Counted from the stretch's first letter, positions 1 through 12,061 are shown. The stretch: 64,000 nt of DNA from Ancylobacter koreensis (GCF_023016525.1 NZ_JALKCG010000011.1:1-64000), one strand, 5' to 3'. Notes: generated by a model from the letters alone, not told the origin. Numbers and translations are program-made.

Positions 1-411
<411 letters not shown>

Positions 412-426
412 GACCCAACAATCCCG

Positions 427-456
427 AGGGGCGCGGGATCGCTTGCGCCCCTTTTT
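427..456 (+). terminator. Intrinsic terminator after tuf
   Basis: AGGGGCGC (427-434) pairs with GCGCCCCT (445-452) around a 10-base loop, and TTTTT follows (452-456). It lies 15 bases after the tuf stop and would end or attenuate str-operon transcription before rpsJ. Confidence 0.8.
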
Positions 457-509
457 CGTGGAGCTCGTTACAGAGCCCGACTGACGAGCCCTCTGGGAGC
501 CTGAAGTCA

Positions 510-818
510 ATGAACGGCCAGAACATTCGGATCCGCCTCAAGGCGTTCGATCACCGCATCCTGGATGCCTCGACGCGCGAAATCGTCTCAACGGCGAAGC
601 GCACGGGCGCCCAGGTCCGCGGGCCCATTCCGCTGCCGACGCGGATCGAGAAATTCACGGTCAATCGTTCTCCCCACGTGGACAAGAAGTCCCGTGAGCA
701 GTTCGAGATGCGGACGCACAAGCGTCTGCTGGACATAGTCGACCCGACCCCCCAGACGGTGGACGCGCTGATGAAGCTCGACCTCGCCGCGGGTGTCGAC
801 GTCGAGATCAAGCTCTGA
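510..818 (+). CDS. rpsJ: 30S ribosomal protein S10
   Basis: This 102-residue protein has the full family length and the S10 signature near [20 protein letters not shown] and the C-terminal block [17 protein letters not shown]10 sits in the 30S head and also serves as NusE in antitermination. A GGGAG purine patch precedes the ATG by about 10 bases. It is the first gene of the S10 cluster, and the rplC start follows 22 bases after its stop. I could not recognise a convincing sigma-70 promoter in the 98-base gap after tuf. Confidence 0.98.
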   Translation: MNGQNIRIRLKAFDHRILDASTREIVSTAKRTGAQVRGPIPLPTRIEKFTVNRSPHVDKKSREQFEMRTHKRLLDIVDPTPQTVDALMKLDLAAGVDVEIKL

Positions 819-840
819 GAGAAGGCGAAGGGACACGGCC

Positions 841-1578
841 ATGCGGTCAGGCGTCATCGCCCAGAAGGTCGGCATGACCCGCATCTTTAACGATGCAGGT
901 GAACATGTTCCGGTCACTGTGCTGAAAGTCGATAATTGCCAGGTGGTTGCCCACCGTACGCTCGAGAAGAACGGCTACACCGCCGTCCAGCTCGGCGTCG
1001 GTAAGGCGAAGCCGCAGAACACCACCCGCGCCATGCGCGGCCACTTCGCCGTGGCCAGTGTGGAGCCCAAGCGCCGCCTCGCGGAGTTCCGCGTGGAGGA
1101 GGCCGAGATGATCCCGGTCGGCGCCGAACTGACGGTCGACCACTTCGTGGTGGGCCAGTTCGTCGACGTCACCGGTACTTCGATCGGCAAGGGCTTCGCC
1201 GGTGGCATGAAGCGCCACAATTTCGGCGGTCTGCGTGCCACCCACGGCGTGTCGGTCTCGCATCGTTCGATCGGTTCGACCGGCGGTCGTCAGGACCCCG
1301 GAAAGACCTTCAAGAACAAGAAGATGCCGGGTCACATGGGCGCCGAGACGGTGACCACCCAGAACCTCAAGGTCGTGCTGACCGACGTCGAGCGCGGTCT
1401 GATCGCGGTCGAGGGCGCGGTTCCCGGCAACAAGGGCGGCTGGATCCTGGTCGCCGACGCCGTGAAGAAGAAGCTGCCGGCCGAGGCGCCGAAGCCGGGC
1501 AAGTTCCGGCTGCCGGGCTCAGAGACCGTCGCCAGCGACGCGCCGGCTGCCGAGGCTCCGGTCGAGGAGAACGTGTGA
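841..1578 (+). CDS. rplC: 50S ribosomal protein L3
   Basis: A 245-residue protein of the large subunit, with the L3 motifs [15 protein letters not shown] at the N-terminus and the conserved loop [20 protein letters not shown], where the family's methylated glutamine region lies. The frame is open further upstream, to an ATG at 793. The 841 ATG is preferred because it gives the family N-terminus and avoids overlapping rpsJ; GAGAAGGCGAAGGG lies just before it. The C-terminal 25 residues form an Ala/Pro/Glu-rich tail, a common extension in alphaproteobacterial L3. Confidence 0.97.
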   Translation: MRSGVIAQKVGMTRIFNDAGEHVPVTVLKVDNCQVVAHRTLEKNGYTAVQLGVGKAKPQNTTRAMRGHFAVASVEPKRRLAEFRVEEAEMIPVGAELTVDHFVVGQFVDVTGTSIGKGFAGGMKRHNFGGLRATHGVSVSHRSIGSTGGRQDPGKTFKNKKMPGHMGAETVTTQNLKVVLTDVERGLIAVEGAVPGNKGGWILVADAVKKKLPAEAPKPGKFRLPGSETVASDAPAAEAPVEENV

Positions 1579-2201
1579 TGGTCGAGATCGCCGTTAAGAC
1601 GCTCGACGGGGCCGAAGCCGGTTCCGTCACCCTGTCGGACGAGATCTTCGGTCTCGAGCCGCGCCAGGACATCCTGCACCGCATGGTGGTGTGGCAGCTC
1701 GCCCGCCGCCAGGCCGGCACGCATCAGACGCTGACGCGCTCGGAAGTCGATCGCACCAAGCGCAAGATGTACAAGCAGAAGGGCACCGGCGGCGCCCGCC
1801 ACGGTGCGGCTTCCGCTCCGCAGTTCCGCGGCGGCGCCAAGGCCTTCGGTCCGGTTGCCCGCAGCCATGCGAGCGATCTGCCCAAGAAGGTCCGCGCACT
1901 GGCCCTGAAGCACGCGCTCTCGTCCAAGGCCAAGGATCAGCAGATCGTCGTCCTCGATGATGCCGTGCTGTCCGAGCCGAAGACCAAGCTGCTCAAGGAG
2001 CGGCTGGCGGGTCTCGGCCTGTCGAACGCGCTGGTCGTTTCCGGTGCCGAGGTGGACGCCAATTTCGGCCTCGCCTCGCGCAATGTCATCCATCTCGACG
2101 TGCTGCCCGTCCAGGGCATCAACGTCTACGACATCCTGCGCCGTCAGACCCTGGTCCTGACGAAGGCGGCTGTCGACGCTCTGGAGGCGCGCTTCAAATG
2201 A
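1578..2201 (+). CDS. rplD: 50S ribosomal protein L4
   Basis: A 207-residue protein. The extended loop [20 protein letters not shown] and [15 protein letters not shown] is the conserved part that lines the exit tunnel. The ATG overlaps the rplC stop by one base (TGATG), with GAGGAG upstream; an in-frame GTG at 1575 is possible but adds only one residue. In gammaproteobacteria L4 autoregulates this operon through an mRNA leader. I cannot identify an equivalent leader structure upstream of rpsJ here. Confidence 0.97.
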   Translation: MVEIAVKTLDGAEAGSVTLSDEIFGLEPRQDILHRMVVWQLARRQAGTHQTLTRSEVDRTKRKMYKQKGTGGARHGAASAPQFRGGAKAFGPVARSHASDLPKKVRALALKHALSSKAKDQQIVVLDDAVLSEPKTKLLKERLAGLGLSNALVVSGAEVDANFGLASRNVIHLDVLPVQGINVYDILRRQTLVLTKAAVDALEARFK

Positions 2202-2494
2202 GTCTCGATCCGCGCCACTACGACGTGATCGTGTCCCCGGTCATCACCGAGAAGGCCACGGCGGCGTCCGAGCACAACAAGGTCGTCTTCAAGGTTGCTC
2301 TGTCGGCTACCAAGCCGCAGATCAAGGAGGCGGTCGAGAAGCTTTTCGACGTGAAGGTCGAGAGCGTCAACACGCTGGTCCGCAAGGGGAAGACGAAGTT
2401 CTTCAAGGGCCGCAAGGGCGTGCAGAACGACGTGAAGAAGGCGGTCGTGACCCTCGCCGAGGGGCACTCCATCGACATCACGACGGGTCTGTGA
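2198..2494 (+). CDS. rplW: 50S ribosomal protein L23
   Basis: A 98-residue protein that sits at the tunnel exit and docks trigger factor and [14 protein letters not shown]-type sequence ([20 protein letters not shown]) and the C-terminal [22 protein letters not shown] are typical. Its ATG overlaps the rplD stop in an ATGA arrangement, implying translational coupling. Confidence 0.97.
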   Translation: MSLDPRHYDVIVSPVITEKATAASEHNKVVFKVALSATKPQIKEAVEKLFDVKVESVNTLVRKGKTKFFKGRKGVQNDVKKAVVTLAEGHSIDITTGL

Positions 2495-2517
2495 GCCGGA
2501 ATTAAGGGACCAGAGAC

Positions 2518-3351
<834 letters not shown>

Positions 3352-3368
3352 GCGAGGGAATCTGAACT

Positions 3369-3647
3369 ATGTCTCGATCGGTCTGGAAAGGTCCGTTCGT
3401 CGACGGCTACCTCCTCAAGAAGGCGGAAGCCGCTCGTTCTTCGGGCCGTCACGACGTCATCAAGATCTGGAGCCGCCGCTCCACGATCCTCCCGCAGTTC
3501 GTGGGGATCACCTTCGGCGTCTACAACGGAAACAAGCATGTCCCGGTGTCGGTCTCCGAGGACATGGTTGGCCACAAGTTCGGCGAGTTCGCCCCGACCC
3601 GTACCTATTACGGGCATGCGGCGGACAAGAAAGCCAAGCGGAAGTGA
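3369..3647 (+). CDS. rpsS: 30S ribosomal protein S19
   Basis: A 92-residue head protein of the small subunit. [32 protein letters not shown] and the C-terminal [20 protein letters not shown] are diagnostic of the family. GAGGGAATCTGAACT precedes the ATG. Confidence 0.98.
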   Translation: MSRSVWKGPFVDGYLLKKAEAARSSGRHDVIKIWSRRSTILPQFVGITFGVYNGNKHVPVSVSEDMVGHKFGEFAPTRTYYGHAADKKAKRK

Positions 3648-3656
3648 GGCAGGGTC

Positions 3657-4037
3657 ATGGGTAAGGCAGCTCGTCCGCGCACGCTCGCGGATACGGAAGC
3701 CAAGGCGGTCGCTCGCAATCTTCGCGTGAGCCCCCAGAAGCTCAACCTCGTCGCGGGCCTGATCCGCGGCAAGAAGGTTTCGGTCGCTCTCGCGGACCTG
3801 CAGTTCTCGCGCAAGCGGATTGCCGGCGATGTGAGGAAGTGCCTGGAATCGGCCATCGCCAATGCCGAGAACAACCATGAGCTGGACGTCGACGATCTCG
3901 TCGTCGCCGAGGCCCATGTCGGCAAGGGCCTGGTGATGAAGCGCTTCGCGGCGCGCGCCCGCGGTCGGGCGAGCCGTATCGAGAAGCCGTTCTCGCATAT
4001 CACGATCGTGGTGCGTGAAGTCGAGGAGAAGGCCTGA
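3657..4037 (+). CDS. rplV: 50S ribosomal protein L22
   Basis: A 126-residue tunnel-lining protein. Recognisable segments are [20 protein letters not shown] and the C-terminal beta hairpin ending [20 protein letters not shown], the part that reaches the macrolide-sensitive constriction. The stop codon overlaps the rpsC start by one base (TGATG). Confidence 0.98.
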   Translation: MGKAARPRTLADTEAKAVARNLRVSPQKLNLVAGLIRGKKVSVALADLQFSRKRIAGDVRKCLESAIANAENNHELDVDDLVVAEAHVGKGLVMKRFAARARGRASRIEKPFSHITIVVREVEEKA

Positions 4038-4744
4038 TGGGTCAGAAGGTCAACCCGGTCGGGCTGCGGCTCGGCATCAACCGCACCTGGGACTCGCGCT
4101 GGTTCGCCGGCAAGGGCGAGTACGGCCAGCTGCTGCACGAGGACATCAAGATCCGCGAAGTGCTTCAGAAGATGCTGAAGCAGGCTGCGGTGTCGAAGAT
4201 CGTCATCGAGCGCCCGCACAAGAAGTGCCGCGTCACCATCCACTCGGCTCGTCCGGGCGTGGTGATCGGCAAGAAGGGCGCGGACATCGACAAGCTGCGC
4301 AAGAAGGTCTCCGAGATGACCAACTCGGAAGTCTTCATCAACATCGTCGAGATTCGGAAGCCGGAAATCGACGCGCGCCTCGTGGCCGAATCGATCGCCC
4401 AGCAGCTTGAGCGCCGTGTGGCGTTCCGTCGCGCCATGAAGCGCGCCGTGCAGTCGGCGATGCGTCTGGGCGCCGAAGGCATCCGTATCAACTGCTCGGG
4501 CCGCCTCGGCGGCGCGGAGATCGCCCGCCTCGAATGGTATCGTGAAGGGCGCGTGCCGCTTCACACCTTGCGCGCGGACGTGGATTACGGTACGGCCACC
4601 GCCTTCACGACCTACGGCACCTGCGGTGTCAAGGTCTGGATCTTCAAGGGCGAGATCCTGGAGCACGATCCGATGGCGCAGGACAAGCGCCTTTCGGAAG
4701 GTGAGCCGTCGGGTGGTCGCTCCTCGCGCCGCGACGCGGCGTGA
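4037..4744 (+). CDS. rpsC: 30S ribosomal protein S3
   Basis: A 235-residue protein at the mRNA entry channel. The start [20 protein letters not shown], the KH domain with [13 protein letters not shown], and [12 protein letters not shown]-like [16 protein letters not shown] are conserved. The C-terminal tail beyond about residue 215 is Ser/Arg-rich and variable, as in relatives. Translation is probably coupled to rplV by the overlapping start. Confidence 0.98.
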   Translation: MGQKVNPVGLRLGINRTWDSRWFAGKGEYGQLLHEDIKIREVLQKMLKQAAVSKIVIERPHKKCRVTIHSARPGVVIGKKGADIDKLRKKVSEMTNSEVFINIVEIRKPEIDARLVAESIAQQLERRVAFRRAMKRAVQSAMRLGAEGIRINCSGRLGGAEIARLEWYREGRVPLHTLRADVDYGTATAFTTYGTCGVKVWIFKGEILEHDPMAQDKRLSEGEPSGGRSSRRDAA

Positions 4745-4773
4745 GTTGAGACAGAAGGAATAAGAGGCGCGAT

Positions 4774-5187
4774 ATGCTGCAACCAAAGCGCACGAAGTTT
4801 CGCAAGCAGTTCAAGGGCCGCATCCACGGCGCTGCGAAGGGCGGAACTGACCTCAATTTCGGCCAGTTCGGGCTGAAGGCCGTCGAGCCGGAGCGCGTGA
4901 CCGCGCGCCAGATCGAGGCCGCTCGCCGCGCGCTGACCCGCCACATGAAGCGTGCGGGCCGCGTGTGGATCCGGGTGTTCCCGGACGTGCCGGTCTCCTC
5001 CAAGCCGACCGAAGTCCGCATGGGCAAGGGCAAGGGCGCGCCGGATTACTGGGCCGCCAAGATCAAGCCCGGCCGCATCATGTTCGAGATCGACGGCGTG
5101 AGCCAGGACATCGCCCGCGAGGCCCTGCGCCTGGCGGCTGCCAAGCTGCCGATCAAGACCCGCTTCGTCGAACGTATCGCCGAGTGA
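4774..5187 (+). CDS. rplP: 50S ribosomal protein L16
   Basis: A 137-residue protein near the A-site tRNA elbow. [16 protein letters not shown], the arginine-bearing loop [20 protein letters not shown] (seen here as RVFPDVPV) and [20 protein letters not shown] are family hallmarks. It begins 29 bases after rpsC, with AGAAGGAATAAGAGG upstream. Confidence 0.98.
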   Translation: MLQPKRTKFRKQFKGRIHGAAKGGTDLNFGQFGLKAVEPERVTARQIEAARRALTRHMKRAGRVWIRVFPDVPVSSKPTEVRMGKGKGAPDYWAAKIKPGRIMFEIDGVSQDIAREALRLAAAKLPIKTRFVERIAE

Positions 5188-5198
5188 TGGAGGGAAGT

Positions 5199-5408
5199 AT
5201 GACCAAGATTTCCGACATTCGGACGAAGACCGTCGACGAGCTGCAGGACAACCTGCTGGGCCTGAAGAAGGAGCAGTTCAACCTGCGCTTCCAGAAGGCG
5301 ACGGGCCAGCTCGAGAACACGGCGCGGGTGCGTCAGGTCCGCCGCGACATCGCGCGGGTCAAGACCGTCCAGGCGCAGAAGGCCGCGTCTGCGGCCAAGG
5401 CTAAGTGA
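5199..5408 (+). CDS. rpmC: 50S ribosomal protein L29
   Basis: A 69-residue helical hairpin protein near the tunnel exit. The core [20 protein letters not shown] and the second helix [14 protein letters not shown] are typical. I chose ATG 5199, which gives [10 protein letters not shown], over the in-frame ATG at 5187, because GGAGGGAAG between them forms an ideal ribosome binding site for 5199. Confidence 0.96.
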   Translation: MTKISDIRTKTVDELQDNLLGLKKEQFNLRFQKATGQLENTARVRQVRRDIARVKTVQAQKAASAAKAK

Positions 5409-5418
5409 GGAGAGGGCG

Positions 5419-5667
5419 ATGCCGAAGCGTATGCTGCAGGGCGTCGTGGTGAGCGACAAGCAGGACAAGACCGTCGTGGTCCGCGTCGAGCGCCGTTTCA
5501 CCCATCCGCTGCTGAAGAAGACCGTCCGCCGGTCCAAGAAGTACCATGCCCATGATGAGGGCAATGTGTGGAAGGAAGGCGACACCGTCTGGATCGAGGA
5601 GCACCGCCCCTTGTCCAAGCTCAAGAACTGGATCGTGGTCCAGGGCGAGAAGCGGGCTGAAGTCTGA
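5419..5667 (+). CDS. rpsQ: 30S ribosomal protein S17
   Basis: An 82-residue OB-fold primary rRNA-binding protein. [40 protein letters not shown] and the [18 protein letters not shown] block match the family. It is the last gene of the S10 part of the cluster. A terminator-like hairpin lies between it and rplN. Confidence 0.98.
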   Translation: MPKRMLQGVVVSDKQDKTVVVRVERRFTHPLLKKTVRRSKKYHAHDEGNVWKEGDTVWIEEHRPLSKLKNWIVVQGEKRAEV

Positions 5668-5690
5668 GCGCCCGGAAACGGGATTGAGGG

Positions 5691-5722
5691 GCGCGCACCG
5701 GTGACGGTTGCGCGCGGTTTTT
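5691..5722 (+). terminator. Terminator-like hairpin at the S10/spc border
   Basis: GCGCGCA (5691-5697) pairs with TGCGCGC (5709-5715), a three-pair inner stem CCG/CGG follows with one bulged T, and the loop is GTGA. GGTTTTTG follows directly. It occupies the 73-base gap between rpsQ and rplN, where the S10 and spc operons meet in other bacteria. It could terminate, attenuate or be read through. Confidence 0.6.
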
Positions 5723-5740
5723 GCGAGAAATAGGTGCGTC

Positions 5741-6109
5741 ATGATCCAGATGCAGACCAATCTCGACGTGGCGGACAATTCCGGTGCGCGTCGCGTCATG
5801 TGCATCAAGGTGCTTGGCGGTTCGAAGCGCAAGTATGCCCATGTCGGTGACATCATCGTGGTGTCGGTGAAGGAAGCTATTCCGCGCGGCCGCGTGAAGA
5901 AGGGCGACGTGATGAAGGCGGTCGTGGTTCGCACGGCCAAGGACATCCGCCGCGTCGACGGTTCGGTGATCCGCTTCGACCGCAATGCGGCCGTGCTGAT
6001 CAACAACAACAAGGAGCCGGTCGGCACGCGTATCTTCGGGCCGGTTCCGCGCGAGCTTCGCGCGAAGAACCACATGAAGATCATCTCGCTGGCGCCGGAG
6101 GTGCTGTGA
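5741..6109 (+). CDS. rplN: 50S ribosomal protein L14
   Basis: A 122-residue protein, exactly the usual length. [37 protein letters not shown] and [20 protein letters not shown] are highly conserved. The open frame extends upstream to 5708, but the 5741 ATG gives the canonical N-terminus. It is the first gene of the spc part of the cluster. Confidence 0.98.
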   Translation: MIQMQTNLDVADNSGARRVMCIKVLGGSKRKYAHVGDIIVVSVKEAIPRGRVKKGDVMKAVVVRTAKDIRRVDGSVIRFDRNAAVLINNNKEPVGTRIFGPVPRELRAKNHMKIISLAPEVL

Positions 6110-6426
6110 TGGCCGCCAAGATTAAGAAGGGCGACAAGGTCGTCGTTCTCGCCGGTCGCGACAAGGGTCGCTCGGGCGAGGTGTTCGAGGTGCTTCCGAA
6201 GGAGGGGACCGCCCGCGTGCGCGGCGTCAACCTCGTGAAGCGCCACCAGCGGCAGAGCGCGAACCAGGAAGGCGGGATCATCTCCAAGGAGGCCCCGATC
6301 GACCTGTCGAACATCGCGATCGCCGATCCGAAAGACGGCAAGCCGACGCGCGTCGGTTTCCTTGTGCAGGCGGACGGCACCAAGGTGCGCGTCGCCAAGC
6401 GCTCGGGGGAGAAGATCGATGGCTGA
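6109..6426 (+). CDS. rplX: 50S ribosomal protein L24
   Basis: A 105-residue assembly-initiating protein. The N-terminal KOW motif is seen as [20 protein letters not shown], followed by [13 protein letters not shown]. The ATG at 6109 overlaps the rplN stop; an in-frame GTG one codon earlier is less likely. Confidence 0.97.
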   Translation: MAAKIKKGDKVVVLAGRDKGRSGEVFEVLPKEGTARVRGVNLVKRHQRQSANQEGGIISKEAPIDLSNIAIADPKDGKPTRVGFLVQADGTKVRVAKRSGEKIDG

Positions 6427-6976
6427 GGCCAATTACACGCCGCGACTGAAGTCCTTCTATGAGGACGTGGTCCGCAAGAAGTTGATCGAGGAGTTCGGTT
6501 ACGCGAACCCCATGGAAGTGCCGACCATCGAGAAGGTCGTCATCAACATGGGCGTGGGCGAAGCCACCGCCGACACCAAGAAGGTCCAGAACGCTGCAGG
6601 CGACCTGGCGCTGATCGCCGGCCAGAAGCCGGTTGTCACCCGGGCCCGCCAGGCGATCTCGAACTTCCGTCTGCGCGAGAACCAGCCGGTCGGCGCGAAG
6701 GTCACCCTTCGCAAGGTGCGTATGTACGAGTTCGTCGATCGGCTCGTGAACATCGCGCTGCCCCGCGTGCGTGACTTCCGTGGCCTGAATCCGAAGAGCT
6801 TCGACGGCCGCGGCAACTATGCCCTCGGCATCAAGGAGCACATCGTGTTCCCCGAGATCAACTACGACAAGGTTGATCAGGCGTGGGGCATGGACATCAT
6901 CGTCGTGACGACGGCAAAGACGGACGACGAGGCGCGCGCGCTTCTGAAGGCCCTCAATTTCCCGTTCCGTCAGTAA
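6419..6976 (+). CDS. rplE: 50S ribosomal protein L5
   Basis: A 185-residue 5S rRNA-binding protein. [40 protein letters not shown] and [20 protein letters not shown] are the family core. The ATG lies inside the end of rplX (8-base overlap), and the frame gives the normal start [18 protein letters not shown]. Confidence 0.98.
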   Translation: MAEANYTPRLKSFYEDVVRKKLIEEFGYANPMEVPTIEKVVINMGVGEATADTKKVQNAAGDLALIAGQKPVVTRARQAISNFRLRENQPVGAKVTLRKVRMYEFVDRLVNIALPRVRDFRGLNPKSFDGRGNYALGIKEHIVFPEINYDKVDQAWGMDIIVVTTAKTDDEARALLKALNFPFRQ

Positions 6977-7035
6977 GCATCCCCTTCCGGCAGTGGGGCG
7001 AAGGCCCCAAACGCGGAGACTAGGAGCAAGATCAT

Positions 7036-7341
7036 ATGGCGAAGAAGAGCGCGGTCGAGAAGAACGAACACCGCCGGAAGCTCGCGAAGAACTATTCCGG
7101 CAAGCGTTCGCGTCTCAAGGCCCTGGTGAGCAACAAGGAGCTGCCGATCGAGGAGCGCTTCGCGGCGGTCCTCAAGCTCGCGGAGCTGCCCCGTAATTCG
7201 GCGAAGGTGCGCATCCGCAACCGGTGCGAAGTCACCGGTCGTCCGCGTGCGTATTATCGCAAGCTTAAGATGAGCCGCATTGCGCTCCGCGAACTCGGTT
7301 CGCAGGGCCAGGTGCCCGGCCTCGTCAAGTCGAGCTGGTGA
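7036..7341 (+). CDS. rpsN: 30S ribosomal protein S14, zinc-free long form
   Basis: A 101-residue S14 with the C-terminal signature [20 protein letters not shown]. It has one cysteine only and lacks the two CxxC pairs of the short zinc-binding form, so it is the long zinc-independent type. ACTAGGAGCAAGATCAT precedes the ATG. Confidence 0.98.
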   Translation: MAKKSAVEKNEHRRKLAKNYSGKRSRLKALVSNKELPIEERFAAVLKLAELPRNSAKVRIRNRCEVTGRPRAYYRKLKMSRIALRELGSQGQVPGLVKSSW

Positions 7342-7354
7342 GGAGGGTCGACCC

Positions 7355-7753
7355 ATGTCCACGTCTGATCCCATCGGCGATCTCATCACCCGTATCCGCA
7401 ACGCCCAGATGCGTCGCAAGGAAAAGATCAGCACTCCCGGCTCGCGCTTGCGCGCCAGCGTGCTGGACGTCCTGACGTCCGAGGGCTTCATCCGCGGCTA
7501 CACCGCCGGCGAGCCCGTCAACGGGCGTACGGAGTTCGAGATCGAGCTCAAGTACTATGACGGCGAGCCGGTGATCCGCGAGATCTCCCGCGTGTCGAAG
7601 CCGGGCCGCCGCGTCTACTCGTCGGTCAAGACCCTTCCCCGCGTCGCCAACGGCCTTGGCGTCGCTGTCGTCTCCACGCCGCAGGGCGTGATGGCGGACC
7701 ACGAAGCCCGCGATAAGAACGTGGGCGGCGAGGTCCTCTTCACGGTCTTCTGA
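7355..7753 (+). CDS. rpsH: 30S ribosomal protein S8
   Basis: A 132-residue primary 16S-binding protein. [20 protein letters not shown] and the C-terminal signature [20 protein letters not shown] with GGEVLFTVF are diagnostic. GAGGAGGGT lies upstream of the ATG. In enterobacteria S8 represses the spc operon through an mRNA site near rplE. I did not find a convincing equivalent. Confidence 0.98.
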   Translation: MSTSDPIGDLITRIRNAQMRRKEKISTPGSRLRASVLDVLTSEGFIRGYTAGEPVNGRTEFEIELKYYDGEPVIREISRVSKPGRRVYSSVKTLPRVANGLGVAVVSTPQGVMADHEARDKNVGGEVLFTVF

Positions 7754-7773
7754 TCGGGGAGGAGAGAGAGCAC

Positions 7774-8307
<534 letters not shown>

Positions 8308-8319
8308 CGGACCCGAACC

Positions 8320-8682
8320 ATGGCTCAGTATCAGGACGCTACCGAGCGCCGCAAGGCGCGTGTCCGTCGTGCACTCCGCTCGACGGCGAACGGGCGGCCG
8401 CGCCTCTCGGTGCATCGCTCGTCGAAGCACATCTATGCGCAGATCATCGACGACGCGCGCGGCGTGACCCTCGCGGCCGCCTCGACGCTCGAGAAGACCC
8501 TGCGGGACAGCCTCAAGACCGGCGCGGACATCGCGGCGGCCGAGGCGATCGGCAAGCTCGTGGCGGAACGCGCCGTCGCGGCCGGTGTGAAGGACGTGGT
8601 GTTCGACCGCGGCGCCTTCATCTATCACGGCCGCGTCAAGGCGCTCGCCGAAGCCGCCCGCGAGGGCGGTCTCAACTTCTGA
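8320..8682 (+). CDS. rplR: 50S ribosomal protein L18
   Basis: A 120-residue 5S rRNA-binding protein with [29 protein letters not shown] and the C-terminal [20 protein letters not shown]. It starts 12 bases after rplF. Confidence 0.97.
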   Translation: MAQYQDATERRKARVRRALRSTANGRPRLSVHRSSKHIYAQIIDDARGVTLAAASTLEKTLRDSLKTGADIAAAEAIGKLVAERAVAAGVKDVVFDRGAFIYHGRVKALAEAAREGGLNF

Positions 8683-8724
8683 GATCACGAGCGGGATCCC
8701 CCGCAGAACGACGAGGATAAGATC

Positions 8725-9276
8725 ATGGCTCGTGAACGTGAGCGTGAACGCGAAGATCGCGACAACACGTTCGTGGACAAGCTGGTCCACATCAACCGTG
8801 TCGCGAAGGTTGTGAAGGGTGGCCGTCGCTTCGGCTTCGCGGCGCTGGTCGTCGTGGGCGACCAGAAGGGCCGCGTCGGCTTCGGCCACGGCAAGGCCCG
8901 TGAAGTGCCGGAAGCCATCCGCAAGGCCACGGAAGCCGCCAAGCGCGCGCTGATCCGCGTGCCGCTGCGCGAGGGCCGCACGCTGCATCATGACGTGCAC
9001 GGCCATCACGGCGCCGGCAAGGTCATCCTGCGCGCCGCCCCGGCCGGTACCGGCATCATCGCTGGCGGCCCGATGCGCGCCGTCTTCGAGACGCTCGGCA
9101 TGCAGGACGTGGTGGCGAAGTCGTTTGGCTCGTCCAACCCGTACAACATGGTCCGCGCGACCTTCGATGCGCTGAAGAACCAGGACAGCCCCCGCCTCGT
9201 GGCTGCCCGCCGCAGCCTGAAGGTGTCGCAGCTTCAGTCCCGCCGCCGCGTCGATGACGCGGAAGCGACCGACTGA
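8725..9276 (+). CDS. rpsE: 30S ribosomal protein S5
   Basis: A 183-residue protein important for decoding fidelity. The double-stranded RNA-binding fold is visible as [39 protein letters not shown] and [15 protein letters not shown]. The N-terminus is a short basic/acidic run ([13 protein letters not shown]), an alphaproteobacterial feature. Confidence 0.98.
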   Translation: MAREREREREDRDNTFVDKLVHINRVAKVVKGGRRFGFAALVVVGDQKGRVGFGHGKAREVPEAIRKATEAAKRALIRVPLREGRTLHHDVHGHHGAGKVILRAAPAGTGIIAGGPMRAVFETLGMQDVVAKSFGSSNPYNMVRATFDALKNQDSPRLVAARRSLKVSQLQSRRRVDDAEATD

Positions 9277-9302
9277 GCCGCCTGAGAGGTAGGAAGCTAA
9301 TC

Positions 9303-9512
9303 ATGGCGAAGAGCACCCAGAAGGCCGCTGCGAAGACCACCGTCACGGTGGAGCAGACCGGCAGCCCGATCCGCCGTCCCGACGATCAGCGCGCGACGCT
9401 GATCGGCCTCGGCCTCAACAAGCTCGGGCGTCGTTCGACGCTCGAAGACACCCCGGCGGTGCGTGGCATGATCTATAAGGTCCGCCACCTCGTCCGCGTC
9501 GTCGAAGCGTGA
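9303..9512 (+). CDS. rpmD: 50S ribosomal protein L30
   Basis: A 69-residue protein. [20 protein letters not shown] and [20 protein letters not shown] match L30. An extra Lys/Ala-rich N-terminal stretch of about 10 residues precedes the core. AGGTAGGAAGC lies upstream of the ATG. Confidence 0.96.
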   Translation: MAKSTQKAAAKTTVTVEQTGSPIRRPDDQRATLIGLGLNKLGRRSTLEDTPAVRGMIYKVRHLVRVVEA

Positions 9513-9529
9513 CGGCAAGGAGACTGGCG

Positions 9530-10018
9530 ATGAGCCTGAACGAGATCAAGGACAACGAAGGCGCCCGCAAGAAGCGGATGCGCGTCGGCCGCGGCATCGG
9601 CTCCGGCAAGGGCAAGACCGCCGGCCGTGGCGTGAAGGGTCAGACCTCGCGCACCGGCGTGGCGATCAAGGGCTTCGAGGGCGGCCAGATGCCGATCCAT
9701 CGTCGCCTGCCCAAGCGCGGCTTCCACAACATCTTCGCGCTGGACTGGAACGAGGTCACCCTCGGTCGCATCCAGGCCGCCGTCGATGCCGGCAAGCTGG
9801 ACGCCAAGGCGGTCGTGACCCAGGCGACGCTCGTCGAGGCGGGCGTGCTGCGCCGCGCCAAGGACGGCGTGCGCGTGCTGGGCGGCGGCGAGCTGACCGC
9901 GAAGGTCAAGCTCGAAGTCGCGCATGCCACCAAGTCGGTCGTCGAGGCGGTCGAGAAGGCCGGCGGCACCGTGACGCTGCTCGTCTCGAAGGCCGAGACT
10001 GGCGAAACGGCGGCCTGA
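9530..10018 (+). CDS. rplO: 50S ribosomal protein L15
   Basis: A 162-residue late-assembly protein. [20 protein letters not shown], the glycine-rich N-terminal extension into the 23S core, is followed by [17 protein letters not shown]. The start at 9530 follows GGCAAGGAG. The longer frame from 9509 overlaps rpmD and is rejected. Confidence 0.97.
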   Translation: MSLNEIKDNEGARKKRMRVGRGIGSGKGKTAGRGVKGQTSRTGVAIKGFEGGQMPIHRRLPKRGFHNIFALDWNEVTLGRIQAAVDAGKLDAKAVVTQATLVEAGVLRRAKDGVRVLGGGELTAKVKLEVAHATKSVVEAVEKAGGTVTLLVSKAETGETAA

Positions 10019-10073
10019 CGCTTAAGTCAGGCCTTACCGAACTTACAGGGCACAGACGAGGAGCGGAGCCACC

Positions 10074-11405
10074 ATGGCCTCGGCAGCAGAACAGCTCGCG
10101 GCAAACCTCAACTTCGGTGCTCTGGCAAAAGCCGACGAACTGAAGAAGCGCATCTGGTTCACCCTGGGTGCGCTTCTCGTTTATCGGCTGGGCACCTACA
10201 TCCCGATGCCGGGAATCAATCCCGACGCGCTCGCCGACGTGTTCCGCACGGCGCAGCAGGGCATCATCGGCCTGTTCAACATGTTCTCGGGCGGCGCGGT
10301 CTCGCGCATGGCGATCTTCGCCCTGAACATCATGCCGTACATCTCGGCCTCCATCATCATTCAGCTCCTGACCACCGTCTCCCCGACGCTGGAAGCGCTG
10401 AAGAAGGAAGGCGAGTCCGGCCGCAAGCAGATCAACCAGTACACGCGCTACCTCACCGTGGTGCTCGCCGTGTTCCAGTCCTACGGCATCGCCGTGGGCC
10501 TCCAGGGCTCGGGCGCCGTGGTCTCGGATCCCGGCTGGTTCTTCATCATCTCGACGGTCATCACCCTGACCGGCGGCACCATGTTCCTGATGTGGCTCGG
10601 CGAGCAGATCACCTCGCGTGGCATCGGCAACGGCATCTCGCTGATCATCTTCGCCGGCATCGTGGCGGAGCTGCCCTCGGCGATTGCCAACACGCTGGAG
10701 CTCGGCCGTCAGGGCGCGCTGTCGACCGGCATCATCCTGGCGGTGATCCTGATGGCCGTCGCGGTCATCATGTTCATCGTGTTCATGGAGCGCGCGCAGC
10801 GCCGACTGCTGATCCAGTATCCGAAGCGCCAGGTCGGCAACAAGGTGTATGAGGGCCAGTCCTCGCACCTGCCGCTGAAGCTGAACACGTCGGGCGTCAT
10901 CCCGCCGATCTTCGCCTCCTCGCTGCTGCTCATCCCGACCACGGTCGCGAGCTTCATGCAGGGGCAGGGGCCGGGCTGGCTGACCACCGTCACCACGCTC
11001 ATCGGCCACGGCCAGCCGCTGTTCATGCTGCTCTACGTGCTGCTGATCGTGTTCTTCTGCTTCTTCTACACCGCCATCGTATTCAACCCGACCGAGACGG
11101 CGGACAACCTGAAGAAGCACGGCGGCTTCATCCCCGGCATCCGGCCCGGCGAGCGCACCGCCGACTACATCGACTATGTGCTGACTCGCATCACCGTCAT
11201 CGGTGCGGCTTACCTTGCGATTGTGTGCCTGTTCCCCGAGATCCTGATCTCGTATGCGGCGGTCCCCTTCTACTTCGGCGGCACCTCGCTGCTGATCGTG
11301 GTGAGCGTGACCATGGATACGGTGGCTCAGGTCCAGGGGCATCTGCTGGCGCATCAATATGAGGGGCTGGTCAAGAAGGCCAAGCTCAGGGGGAAGCGCC
11401 GATGA
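10074..11405 (+). CDS. secY: Protein translocase subunit SecY
   Basis: A 443-residue inner-membrane protein with about ten hydrophobic segments that forms the Sec translocation channel. Visible landmarks are the N-terminal [20 protein letters not shown], the plug region following [12 protein letters not shown], the conserved [18 protein letters not shown], the cytosolic loop [20 protein letters not shown] and the C-terminal [20 protein letters not shown]. It ends in an ATGA overlap with adk, so export channel and adenylate kinase are translated from one message. Confidence 0.98.
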   Translation: MASAAEQLAANLNFGALAKADELKKRIWFTLGALLVYRLGTYIPMPGINPDALADVFRTAQQGIIGLFNMFSGGAVSRMAIFALNIMPYISASIIIQLLTTVSPTLEALKKEGESGRKQINQYTRYLTVVLAVFQSYGIAVGLQGSGAVVSDPGWFFIISTVITLTGGTMFLMWLGEQITSRGIGNGISLIIFAGIVAELPSAIANTLELGRQGALSTGIILAVILMAVAVIMFIVFMERAQRRLLIQYPKRQVGNKVYEGQSSHLPLKLNTSGVIPPIFASSLLLIPTTVASFMQGQGPGWLTTVTTLIGHGQPLFMLLYVLLIVFFCFFYTAIVFNPTETADNLKKHGGFIPGIRPGERTADYIDYVLTRITVIGAAYLAIVCLFPEILISYAAVPFYFGGTSLLIVVSVTMDTVAQVQGHLLAHQYEGLVKKAKLRGKRR

Positions 11406-11986
11406 GGCTCATACTGCTCGGCCCGCCGGGGGCGGGGAAGGGCACGCAGGCGCAGCGGCTGGTGGCGCGGCACGGCATCGTGCAGCTCTCGACCGGCGAC
11501 ATGCTGCGGGAGGCGGTTCGCAACGGCACGCCGGTCGGCCTCAAGGCCAAGGCGGTGATGGATGCGGGCCAGCTCGTCTCCGACGACATCGTGATCGGCA
11601 TCATCTCCGATCGCATCGACGAGCCGGACGCCGCCAAGGGCTTCATCCTCGACGGCTTCCCGCGCACGGTGGCCCAGGCCGAGGCTCTCGACGCCATCCT
11701 GACCGAGAAGGGCCTGAAGCTCGACGCCGTGATCGAGCTCAAGGTCGATCAGGACAAGCTGGTCCATCGCATCATGCAGCGTGCCAAGGAGACCGCCGCG
11801 CGCGGCGAGCCGGTGCGCAAGGATGACGACCCGGAAGTCTTCAAGACGCGTCTGGAAGCCTTCAACCGGGACACCGCCGTGGTCGCGCCCTACTACTCCG
11901 GGCGAGGGCTGCTGGTGGCCATCGACGGCATGCAGCCGATCGACGACGTGACGAAGGCGATCTCGGACGTTCTCGAAACCGTCTGA
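11402..11986 (+). CDS. adk: Adenylate kinase
   Basis: A 194-residue kinase that interconverts ATP + AMP and 2 ADP in the cytosol. The P-loop GPPGAGKGT is at residues 7-15, the NMP-binding motif is STGDMLR, and FILDGFPRT is the conserved central block. The LID is short, without the extended or four-cysteine zinc insert, so this is the short-type enzyme usual in alphaproteobacteria. Its ATG overlaps the secY stop. Confidence 0.98.
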   Translation: MRLILLGPPGAGKGTQAQRLVARHGIVQLSTGDMLREAVRNGTPVGLKAKAVMDAGQLVSDDIVIGIISDRIDEPDAAKGFILDGFPRTVAQAEALDAILTEKGLKLDAVIELKVDQDKLVHRIMQRAKETAARGEPVRKDDDPEVFKTRLEAFNRDTAVVAPYYSGRGLLVAIDGMQPIDDVTKAISDVLETV

Positions 11987-12002
11987 GTCTCGCTACTGCG
12001 GC

Positions 12003-12031
12003 TTGACATGTGGGCGGAATCGCTCTATGTG
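12003..12031 (+). promoter_or_regulatory. Sigma-70-type promoter for rpsM-rpsK-rpoA-rplQ
   Basis: TTGACA (12003-12008), a 17-base spacer and TATGTG (12026-12031) lie just after adk and 144 bases before the rpsM start. The -35 box is a perfect consensus match and the -10 box matches at four of six positions (T, A, T and the fifth base not matching). It would let the alpha-operon genes be transcribed apart from the spc genes. Confidence 0.6.
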
Positions 12032-12061
12032 CCGCGCTTCACTCAAGCGGGTGCCGCGCAT

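Noticed and set aside
10019-10073. A promoter before secY
   Set aside because: The gap is short and I see no paired boxes; secY is probably transcribed with rplO.
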